DNA of 64,000 nucleotides from Acidobacteriota bacterium (lineage in GTDB: Bacteria > Acidobacteriota > Polarisedimenticolia > Gp22-AA2): the NCBI GenBank assembly GCA_003223135.1, contig QHXX01000023.1, positions 128,120 to 192,119 of the forward strand, read 5' to 3'. Positions 1 through 7,677 of the stretch are shown here, piece by piece (positions within the stretch are counted from its first letter, which is position 1; every line of letters starts with the position of its first letter). A program made the position numbers and the translations under genes. The notes under the pieces were generated by a model that worked only from the letters and a program-made list of their open reading frames with translations, was not told the DNA's origin and searched no databases.

Positions 1-561
1 TCGCCGCCCGACGACGCCCAGGTGCTGCAGGGCCTCGCTCCCTATCGCAGGACGCATGTCGAGGACCAGGAGACCTTCGGCTTCGCGGCCCGCCTGGAGC
101 CGCTGTTCGCCCTCTGGAAGCGGATCGGGAACTGGGCGATGCCGCATCCCTGGACTGAGACCATCATTCCCTGGGGGGCGGCCCATCCGTTCATCTCGCA
201 AGTCCTGGCCAGCCTTCCGCCGACCGCGCTGGGCGGCGGACACGTCCTTCTCTGGCCGTGCCGTGGCACGGTGTCGCGCATTCCGTACTTCATGTACCCC
301 CCGACTCCCCTGGTCATGGGATTCGGCATCTTGCCCGGAGTGCCGCCGGATGTCCTGCCGCAGGCGCGCCAGCGACTCAACATGGTCTCGGACATGAGCA
401 TGGCGGTCGGCGCGAAGCGCTACCTCTCCGGCTTCATCGAGTTCGACCGCCCGCGCTGGAAACAGCACTTCGGGCCGCGCTGGGACGAGATCCGCCGCCT
501 GAAGAAGACGTACGACCCGGACGGAATCCTGAACCCGGGATTCATCGACTACGGTCCCTAG
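1..561 (+). CDS. FAD-binding oxidase, C-terminal part (cytokinin dehydrogenase/BBE-like), truncated by window edge
   Basis: ORF runs in from the edge; C-terminal '...KKTYDPDGILNPGF' motif typical of FAD-linked oxidases. Confidence 0.7.
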   Translation, partial: SPPDDAQVLQGLAPYRRTHVEDQETFGFAARLEPLFALWKRIGNWAMPHPWTETIIPWGAAHPFISQVLASLPPTALGGGHVLLWPCRGTVSRIPYFMYPPTPLVMGFGILPGVPPDVLPQARQRLNMVSDMSMAVGAKRYLSGFIEFDRPRWKQHFGPRWDEIRRLKKTYDPDGILNPGFIDYGP

Positions 562-593
562 CTGATGCCGCCCGGGCAGAGGATCTGAGAACC

Positions 594-1541
594 ATGGACG
601 CTACGCCGGGCGCGCGCCCGTATCAGCAGACCCCCCGGACGGTTTCCTGGCGCCGCGCCGCCGGCCACCTGGGGCGCGTCGCGCTGGGTATCGTCTTTCT
701 GGCGGCCGGCTTTCTGAAGGGGCTCGACCCCGCCGAGTTCGTCCACCAGGTCGCCGCCTACGGCCTGATCGGAATGCGACTGTCGGGCGTGGCGGCGCCG
801 GCCCTCATCGTGCTCGAGATCGTCCTCGGTGTGACGCTCGTCGCCGGTGTGCGACCCCTCTTGACCGGCCTGGCGTCCATTCTCCTGCTCCTGATGTTTA
901 TCGGCATCGAGGCTTACGGCATCGCCGCCGGACGGACGGAGGCCTGCGGCTGCTTCGGCGCCTACGTGCAGAGGACTCCCGCCCAGGTGATCGGTGAGGA
1001 CCTCCTGTTCGTGGGGCTGGCGATCCTGGCGATCGCAGGGCTGCGGGGTTGGGCCGGCACGAGGCCCGGCCGGGCGGCGGCCGTCCTGGTCGCGGCCATC
1101 GTCCTGTCCGGCGCTTTCGTGGTCGCTTCCCCCTCTCTGCCGATCGACGATTACGTCACGCGCCTGCGCGCGGGCCGGACCCTGGCCGACCTGGATCTCG
1201 CGGCGCGCCTGCCGGAGCTCCTGCGCGGGCGTCACCTCATCGCCCTGATCGACGTCACCGACCCGCGCGCCGCCGAGATCGCCTCCGCGCTGGACGCTCT
1301 GGCCTCCCGGCCCGGGGCGCCGGTCGTGGTCGGATTGACCCCCGCAACCGAGCAGGAGATCGACGCGTTCCGCTGGACCGTGGTTCCGGCGTTCGAGGTC
1401 AAAAGCGTCGACCGGGTCGTGATCAAGAGGCTGTACCGGAGGCTTCCCCGTTTCTTCGTGCTCGATTCCGGCCGGGTGATGGCCGTCTACGACGGCGCTC
1501 CTCCCGAAGCCGGAGACCTGCTATCATCGGAGGCATCATGA
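594..1541 (+). CDS. MauE/DoxX-like redox-associated membrane protein
   Basis: ATG at 594; four TM segments, 'GFLKGLDPAEFVHQVAAYGL' and 'EACGCFGAYV' motifs; ATGA overlap with next gene. Confidence 0.7.
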   Translation: MDATPGARPYQQTPRTVSWRRAAGHLGRVALGIVFLAAGFLKGLDPAEFVHQVAAYGLIGMRLSGVAAPALIVLEIVLGVTLVAGVRPLLTGLASILLLLMFIGIEAYGIAAGRTEACGCFGAYVQRTPAQVIGEDLLFVGLAILAIAGLRGWAGTRPGRAAAVLVAAIVLSGAFVVASPSLPIDDYVTRLRAGRTLADLDLAARLPELLRGRHLIALIDVTDPRAAEIASALDALASRPGAPVVVGLTPATEQEIDAFRWTVVPAFEVKSVDRVVIKRLYRRLPRFFVLDSGRVMAVYDGAPPEAGDLLSSEAS

Positions 1542-2359
1542 CAGTCAAGCGTACGGCTCATCGGATGCTCGGTGTTCTGCCCGTGGTCGCGGTCGCGCTC
1601 CTTCTGCCGTGTTCCGCGCGGGCACAGGCCATGGTCTGCAAACCGAATTACGACTATAGCGTCGAGGTCGACGGTTCGTTCCCGAAGAACGCCACGCTCT
1701 ATCAGTCCACAACACCCGGCATGTATTTCATCGATGTCCCGACATGCAAGACCGGTCTCCTCATGGATATGAAGGCGCGGAAGGTCGTCGCCGTGCCCCG
1801 CGACCTCGTCAAAACGGTGGACGGCGGTCTTCAGCTGAGCGACACGGTTCCTCCGGCCGCCGCCGCGTACGCCCTGGCGGTCGATGGGCCCATGGTCCAG
1901 TTTCAGGCCGAGGACAAGAAGGTGCGCATCCTCCGGTGCCTGGACCGTCCGCCCATTGTCGGGGCCGTCGACCTGGACGCGCTCGTCACCGATCGGCCGG
2001 AGTACCGGGAGGGGATGAAGGCCTACTCCCCCGACCCGGCGTCGATTGCGACCATGGGCAAGTACGCCAAGAGGGTGCAGATCGACGCCTTTTTCGCCAC
2101 CTGGTGCCCGCACTGCAAGGAATACATGCCGAAGTTCCTGCGGGTCATGTCGGAAGCGAAGAACCCCAACATCAAGCTCAATCTCTACGGTGTGCCGAAG
2201 GGGTTCACCCAGGCGCCGGGGCCATGGCAGGGCCGGAACATCAACTCCATCCCCACGATTATCGTGAAGGTCGACGGCCGGGAGATCACGCGCATGGCGT
2301 CCCAGCCGGGGGCGGAGCCCGAAAAGGAGTTGGCCGGAATTTTCGACGCGGTCAAGTAG
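1538..2359 (+). CDS. secreted thioredoxin-like protein
   Basis: Signal peptide then 'FFATWCPHCKEYMPKF' thioredoxin active site; overlaps previous stop by 4 nt. Confidence 0.8.
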   Translation: MTVKRTAHRMLGVLPVVAVALLLPCSARAQAMVCKPNYDYSVEVDGSFPKNATLYQSTTPGMYFIDVPTCKTGLLMDMKARKVVAVPRDLVKTVDGGLQLSDTVPPAAAAYALAVDGPMVQFQAEDKKVRILRCLDRPPIVGAVDLDALVTDRPEYREGMKAYSPDPASIATMGKYAKRVQIDAFFATWCPHCKEYMPKFLRVMSEAKNPNIKLNLYGVPKGFTQAPGPWQGRNINSIPTIIVKVDGREITRMASQPGAEPEKELAGIFDAVK

Positions 2360-2898
2360 GCAGGTCGGGCGGCGCGAAGCGTGGTGAAGTCGTGCAAGAG
2401 CGCCGTGCGCGCCGCCGTCACGGCCCGTACCGTCCGGTGCGGAATCGGCCTCGCGGTCTCCTGCGCCGCCGCTTTGCCCACCGCCGGAGCGGCCAGGTGG
2501 TGACCCGAGGCCAGGAACCCCAGCCCCAGAGCCGCGACCAGCATTTTGGCTTTCGGGCCGGCCCTCTTCTTGCGAGGAATTCGCGGGCCGGCGGCCCTCG
2601 CCGCCTGGATCGCCCGCTCCCGCTGCGCCTCGATGCGCTGCCTGTCCTTGACGTACTCCTCCTCGATCTTCTCCAGCTTCTCCTCCCCTTCGGGCTGTGA
2701 CAGGAGCCCGGCCCGCTCCGACCGGTACAGGATCTCGCGCTCGGCGAGCCGGGCCTCGAACACCTTTCGGATGTCGGCGATCACCTTCTTCTGCTTGTCC
2801 GTCAGGGCCGTCGGGGCGGTCTCGCCGCGCTCGCGATCGCGCCGTTTCAGCTTCTCCAGGGCGATTTCGTAGGCGCTCTTCGGTGCGTCGTCGCTCAT
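2185..2898 (-). CDS. hypothetical coiled-coil protein; 3' part antisense to thioredoxin gene
   Basis: Charged, coding-like N-terminal half 'SAYEIALEKLKRRDRERGE...'; the last ~58 codons overlap the opposite-strand gene so the real 3' end is uncertain. Confidence 0.5.
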   Translation of the reverse strand: MSDDAPKSAYEIALEKLKRRDRERGETAPTALTDKQKKVIADIRKVFEARLAEREILYRSERAGLLSQPEGEEKLEKIEEEYVKDRQRIEAQRERAIQAARAAGPRIPRKKRAGPKAKMLVAALGLGFLASGHHLAAPAVGKAAAQETARPIPHRTVRAVTAARTALLHDFTTLRAARPAYLTASKIPANSFSGSAPGWDAMRVISRPSTFTIIVGMELMFRPCHGPGAWVNPFGTP

Positions 2899-2949
2899 GA
2901 GGCTCCCTTCACGCTATAATGGCGCCATCCTGCGGATGCGGTCGCGCCG

Positions 2950-3240
2950 ATGCCCGAGAATCTGAAAATCGTCTGCCCCTGTTGCGACACTCTTCTGACC
3001 GTCGATCCCGAGACCGGGGCGATCCTGCTGGAGGAGCGCCGCAAGCACCGCGAGCACGCGTCGCTCGACGAAGCGCTGGGGCAGGTCAAGGCCCAGCGCA
3101 AGGAAGCGGAAGGGAAGCTCGCCCGGGCGATGGACGAGGCGCGCCACCGCGAAGAGATCCTGGAGAAGAAGTTCCAGGAGGCACGCAAGAAGGCCGCCGA
3201 GTCGGACGAGCCGCCGCCGCGTCCCTTCGACGCCGACTGA
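2950..3240 (+). CDS. small CxxC zinc-ribbon/coiled-coil protein
   Basis: 'IVCPCCDTLLTVDPETGAIL' followed by charged helix; TATAAT at about 2915 upstream. Confidence 0.65.
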   Translation: MPENLKIVCPCCDTLLTVDPETGAILLEERRKHREHASLDEALGQVKAQRKEAEGKLARAMDEARHREEILEKKFQEARKKAAESDEPPPRPFDAD

Positions 3241-3272
3241 GAATCGCCCTGTCGCGGGCCACCCGGCCTCCC

Positions 3273-4343
3273 TCAGGCGCTCGCGGGGGCTGGCGCCTTT
3301 CGAAATCGCTTCATGATCAGCCTCCCGAAAAGGGCGACCGCCCCGAGGACCACCATCCCCAGGATGCCCAGGACCCAGGAGCGGGAGAGCGCGTCCGCCA
3401 TCGTCTCCTTGATCTTCAGCCAGCGCCCCAGCCCGAACGCCGGGTCGGACGGCTTCGGGTTCGCCGTGGCCTTGACCCGCGCCAGGCCGTAGAGCTCCGC
3501 GCTCCGCTTCGGCGAGCGGAAGAGCATCAGGTCGGCCGTCTTCTCCAGGGCGGCCGCGGCCACAGGCGACGAGGGGTTCATCGAGACGTACTTGGTGAAG
3601 TAGTCGGCCGCCTCGGCATCCCGCCCGAGCTCCATGAGGACCAGCCCCAGCTCAAAATGGGCCTCGATCGCCGCCGGCCTCCCCGGGAACTTTTCGATCA
3701 ATCTCTTGTAGATCGCCGCCGACTCCTCGAACTTCGCGCGCTCGCGGCTCGAGGTGGCGACGTCGTGGTCGGCGATGGCCATGGTGTAGAGCACGTTCGG
3801 AAGCAGCCGGTGTTCCGGATGGTCTTTCTCGAAGTCTTTCAGAAGATCGATGACCTCTCCCGGCCTGCCGAGCAGGCGCAGGGCCTGGGCGATCTGGAAC
3901 TTGAGCGCCGGCACGATGTCCTGAGTCGGGTTCCGGTCGAGGGCGCGGCGGTACAGCTGGATCGCCTTGTCGGCTTCGCCGGCCCGCTGCGCGGCGAGGC
4001 CGGCCTGGTACAGAAGGTTCGAGGCGCGCGGGTCGTCCGGGAAGCGCGTCGCCGCCTCGTCGAGGAGGCCAACCGCCGGCAACGCCTCATCCTGCATCAG
4101 CCGCCCCTGCGCCTCGCCCTGCAACGCCGCGACGATCTCCGCCGGCGTCGGACAGAGCGTGCGCGCCTCCTGGAACTGCACGATCGCCTCCGCCGTCTTG
4201 CCCTGCGCCAGGAGGCTGTCGCCGCGCACCAGGTGGTCCGCCACGGTCCCGCCGAATCCCTGCGCGTATGCCACCGTGGCAGGGCAGAGGAGCAACGGCA
4301 GGACCGCCAGAGAGCGGGCGCGGTGCACGAGGCGGCGAATCAT
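3273..4343 (-). CDS. secreted TPR-repeat protein with C-terminal TM
   Basis: Signal peptide; repeated TPR signatures; C-terminal hydrophobic segment. Confidence 0.75.
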   Translation of the reverse strand: MIRRLVHRARSLAVLPLLLCPATVAYAQGFGGTVADHLVRGDSLLAQGKTAEAIVQFQEARTLCPTPAEIVAALQGEAQGRLMQDEALPAVGLLDEAATRFPDDPRASNLLYQAGLAAQRAGEADKAIQLYRRALDRNPTQDIVPALKFQIAQALRLLGRPGEVIDLLKDFEKDHPEHRLLPNVLYTMAIADHDVATSSRERAKFEESAAIYKRLIEKFPGRPAAIEAHFELGLVLMELGRDAEAADYFTKYVSMNPSSPVAAAALEKTADLMLFRSPKRSAELYGLARVKATANPKPSDPAFGLGRWLKIKETMADALSRSWVLGILGMVVLGAVALFGRLIMKRFRKAPAPASA

Positions 4344-4603
4344 CGCCGGGTATTGTAGGGCATTTTCAATCTGGACGAGAATGAACGGCGCGTCGTGGAG
4401 GCACGGTCATCGTCAGCGTTGATGACGGCCCCGGCGGGAGTCCCGGCCGGGCGCAGAGCCTGTCGATTCAGATCGCCCACCTGGCACTTGGGCGGCTGAG
4501 CCGCGCGCGCCGGGCCCTGGGCGGGCTGAGGCGCGCGGCGGCGCCGGAGACGGAGGCGGTCTTCGACGCCCTGGCGGAGACGCTGCGCGCCCTTCCCGCG
4601 CCG

Positions 4604-5947
4604 ATGCGCGTACGGATCCTGACCGGGCCGGACGTTCGCGGCTTTCTCGCGGAAGCGGAGATCTGGATCGAGGTCCGGCGTCTGGCCCTGTCTCTTCTCA
4701 AGTCGCGCGGGCGAGACGGTCGTCTGGCCGGCGGACCCCCCGGGCGCGCCCGTCTCCAGGCACGTCTGTTCGATCTCCTCAGCCGGACGCAGCACCTCAC
4801 CACACTGGTCCCCCGGGGCCGCATCGACGCCGCCCTCCCGGCGCGCTGTCTCCGCTTCGCTCGCCTTCGCCTCGACGACGCGACCTTTGACCTCGCGGCG
4901 CTCGTCCTCGGCCTCGGGCTCCTCCAGCCCCGGCCCGCCTCCCTCGCGCTCGTGCTGCAGTTCCGCGAGGACGCCGAGCAGGGTCGATCCCGCGACCGGA
5001 TCGACCTCGGAACCATCGCGGGACCGGCGGGGCCGCTGGCCATCGCGTTCACGGGGACGACACGGGCCGTGAGCACCCGTCGTCCACCGACACGCGTGCG
5101 CGCGGAGCTGCGGGGGGCGACCCTGAGCCTGAAGGCCCGCGGCGCGCCAGTCGTGGTCATCCCGGCAGCCGGGACGCGCCTGATCGCTCCGGACCTGGAG
5201 CGAGGACGGCAGGCGCGCGGCGGCCCGACGCGTCGCGCTGGGCTCCGGCTCGTTCGCCGGGACATGATCCCCGGCACATCGATCATTCTCGCCCCGGTCG
5301 TCGAGTCGCGCCCGCGGTGCCTGCGCGTGACGCGCGAAGCCAGGGGGCTGACACGTCTCCTGGCGCGCGCGCTTCGAATCGTCCTGGTCGCGTGGCCGGA
5401 GGCGCACCGCGAGATCGAGCGGCGCACGTTCATGGTCGTGCCGATCCGCGAGCCCGGCACGGTCAGCTACTCGATGGCCGCGCGTCCGGGGATTTCGTTT
5501 ATCAACGTGTTCGGCAAGTCGCGCATCGACCTGGCCGATGACCTCCTGCACGAGACCGCCCACCACCGACTGCACGACCTCCAGGAGACGGCCGATCTCC
5601 TGAGGCCCGGCCCGGAGACGCTCGAGGTGCAGGCGTTCGACTCGCCCTGGCGCGGCGCGCGCCGCCCTCTTCACGGCCTTCTGCACGGAGCCTACACGTT
5701 CCTGTACCGCGCCGAGCTGTTCCGCCGCGTGCTGCGCGTCGCCCGCGAGCACCCCCGTACGCTCGCGTCGGAGCTCGGCTCCGCAAGCCGCGCCTTCGTC
5801 CGCAAGGAGCTGCGCCGCGAGAAGCGGATGATTGCCTCCGCGCTGCGTGATCTGCAGGCCGCGGCCCGCTCCGGTCTCCTCGCACCCGCCGGCCGGCAAC
5901 TCCTGAAGACGATGCGCGCCTGGTTTGCGCGTCTCGACCGGGCCTGA
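4604..5947 (+). CDS. HExxH-motif protein (TIGR04267-like, aKG-HExxH peptide beta-hydroxylase-like)
   Basis: 'DLADDLLHETAHHRLHDLQE'; coding-like sequence extends upstream to about 4409 without ATG/GTG/TTG. Confidence 0.6.
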   Translation: MRVRILTGPDVRGFLAEAEIWIEVRRLALSLLKSRGRDGRLAGGPPGRARLQARLFDLLSRTQHLTTLVPRGRIDAALPARCLRFARLRLDDATFDLAALVLGLGLLQPRPASLALVLQFREDAEQGRSRDRIDLGTIAGPAGPLAIAFTGTTRAVSTRRPPTRVRAELRGATLSLKARGAPVVVIPAAGTRLIAPDLERGRQARGGPTRRAGLRLVRRDMIPGTSIILAPVVESRPRCLRVTREARGLTRLLARALRIVLVAWPEAHREIERRTFMVVPIREPGTVSYSMAARPGISFINVFGKSRIDLADDLLHETAHHRLHDLQETADLLRPGPETLEVQAFDSPWRGARRPLHGLLHGAYTFLYRAELFRRVLRVAREHPRTLASELGSASRAFVRKELRREKRMIASALRDLQAAARSGLLAPAGRQLLKTMRAWFARLDRA

Positions 5948-5967
5948 CGACTTCCGCTCACCGCCCT

Positions 5968-7677
5968 TCAACGCGCCGCGGCCGATGGCTCCTCGATGAC
6001 GTGAAGGCGGCCGGCCTCGATACCGGTGATCGTCTGGGTCGCGCCGTCGGGCCAGGTGATGCGGAGGTCGGAGAGTGGAGCGTGGCCGTCGCTCGCGGGG
6101 CTGAGGCCGAAGGTGAGAATGGTCTCGCTCTGCGAGGCGTACGAGGCGGCGGATCGGACCGTGCGCGTGGCGGCCACGTCGCCCGCCTTCAGGCGGACGA
6201 CGGCGCCGATCGCGTCGCGGTTCGACGTCCGTCCGACGAGACGGAGCCGGACCCAGCCTGAGGCGCTGCCGCCGTCGTTGCGCAGCAGCACGGCGGGGCC
6301 GTTGTTGGTGGTCACGGCCACGTCGAGATCGCCGTCGCCGTCGAAGTCGGCATACGCGGCGCCGCGCGCCACGAGGGGTCGCTGGAGGTCCGGACCCGAC
6401 CGCCCCTCCACCTGCTCGAAGCGTCCGCCGCCGAGACCGCGGAAGAGGTGCGGCGGCTGCGCGTAGGTGACCGACGGCTGCACCCGATTGATGTCGTTCT
6501 CGACGTGGCCGTTGGCCACGAAGATGTCCAGCCGGCCGTCCAGGTCGAAGTCGAAGAAGAAGCAGCCGAAGGCGAGGGTCAAGAGGCTCGGCTGTCCGAT
6601 GCCGGCCATCGCCGCGTCGTCGATGAACAGGCCGCGTCCCTCGTTGTGGTACAGGGCGAGCATCTCGTTGGAGAAGTTGCCGATCACCAGGCTGTCGCGC
6701 CCGCTGCCGTCATAGTCGGCGGCGTCGATGCCCATGGCGCCCCGCGCCTTCCCCTCCTCGCTGAAGGCGATGCCGGCCGTCTTGCCGACCTCCTCGAACG
6801 TACCGTCGTGCCTGTTGTGGTAAAGGAAATTCGGCTGCGTGTCGTTGGCGATCGCCAGGTCGGGCCAGCCGTCTCCGTCGTAGTCGAGGGCGACGACGCC
6901 CAGCGACTTGCCGGTCGGGTCGAAGACGCCCGCCCGGCGCGTCACGTCTTCGAAGGTGCCGTCACCCCTGTTGCGGAACAGCCGATCGGTGGCGCCGCGG
7001 TACGACTCGGGGGTGCAATACGACTTGCTGACACCGTCGAGAGTGCAGAAGATGTCGTCCTTCGGGGACCACTGCACGTAGTTGCAGGAGAAAAGATCCA
7101 GCCGGCCGTCCCCGTCGTAATCGATCCAGGTGGCGCTGGTCCCGAAGCCGGGGTCGGAGACCCCCGCCTTCTGCGTCACGTCCTCGAACGTCCCGTCCCC
7201 TTTGTTGCGGAAGAGGCGGTCGGGACCCAGGGCGTTGATGAACAGGTCGACGTGGCCGTCGTTGTCGTAGTCGGCGGCCGCGACTCCGATGCCGTACATC
7301 TCCACCGCCAGCCCGGCCTTCCGGGTGGTGTCCTCGAATGTCCCGTCGCCCCGGTTGCGGTAGAGCGTTTGCGTCGTTTTCCGCAGGCGCTTCTCCGGCC
7401 AGTCGGCGCTCTGGACGAAGAAAAGGTCCTGGTGGCCGTCGCCGTCGTAATCCAGAAACGCCACGCCCGAGCCCATCGTTTCCGGCAGGTATTTCCTTCC
7501 GAAGGCGCCGCTGTTGTGGCGGAACGCAACCCCGGCCGCGCGGGTCACGTCGGTGAAGAGCACCGGGTTTGCGGTAGGCGTCTGGGAGGGCGACGCGGCC
7601 GACGGCGCGTCGCTCCTGCGGCCGCAACCCAGGAGCGTGAGCGCGGCGAACGCCAGGGTGGCCTCGATGTTCCTCAT
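5968..7677 (-). CDS. CRTAC1-type FG-GAP repeat lipoprotein with ASPIC/UnbV domain
   Basis: Lipobox 'LTLLGCG'; repeated 'DYDGDGxxDLF' units; C-terminal 'ITWPDGATQTI'. Confidence 0.85.
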   Translation of the reverse strand: MRNIEATLAFAALTLLGCGRRSDAPSAASPSQTPTANPVLFTDVTRAAGVAFRHNSGAFGRKYLPETMGSGVAFLDYDGDGHQDLFFVQSADWPEKRLRKTTQTLYRNRGDGTFEDTTRKAGLAVEMYGIGVAAADYDNDGHVDLFINALGPDRLFRNKGDGTFEDVTQKAGVSDPGFGTSATWIDYDGDGRLDLFSCNYVQWSPKDDIFCTLDGVSKSYCTPESYRGATDRLFRNRGDGTFEDVTRRAGVFDPTGKSLGVVALDYDGDGWPDLAIANDTQPNFLYHNRHDGTFEEVGKTAGIAFSEEGKARGAMGIDAADYDGSGRDSLVIGNFSNEMLALYHNEGRGLFIDDAAMAGIGQPSLLTLAFGCFFFDFDLDGRLDIFVANGHVENDINRVQPSVTYAQPPHLFRGLGGGRFEQVEGRSGPDLQRPLVARGAAYADFDGDGDLDVAVTTNNGPAVLLRNDGGSASGWVRLRLVGRTSNRDAIGAVVRLKAGDVAATRTVRSAASYASQSETILTFGLSPASDGHAPLSDLRITWPDGATQTITGIEAGRLHVIEEPSAAAR

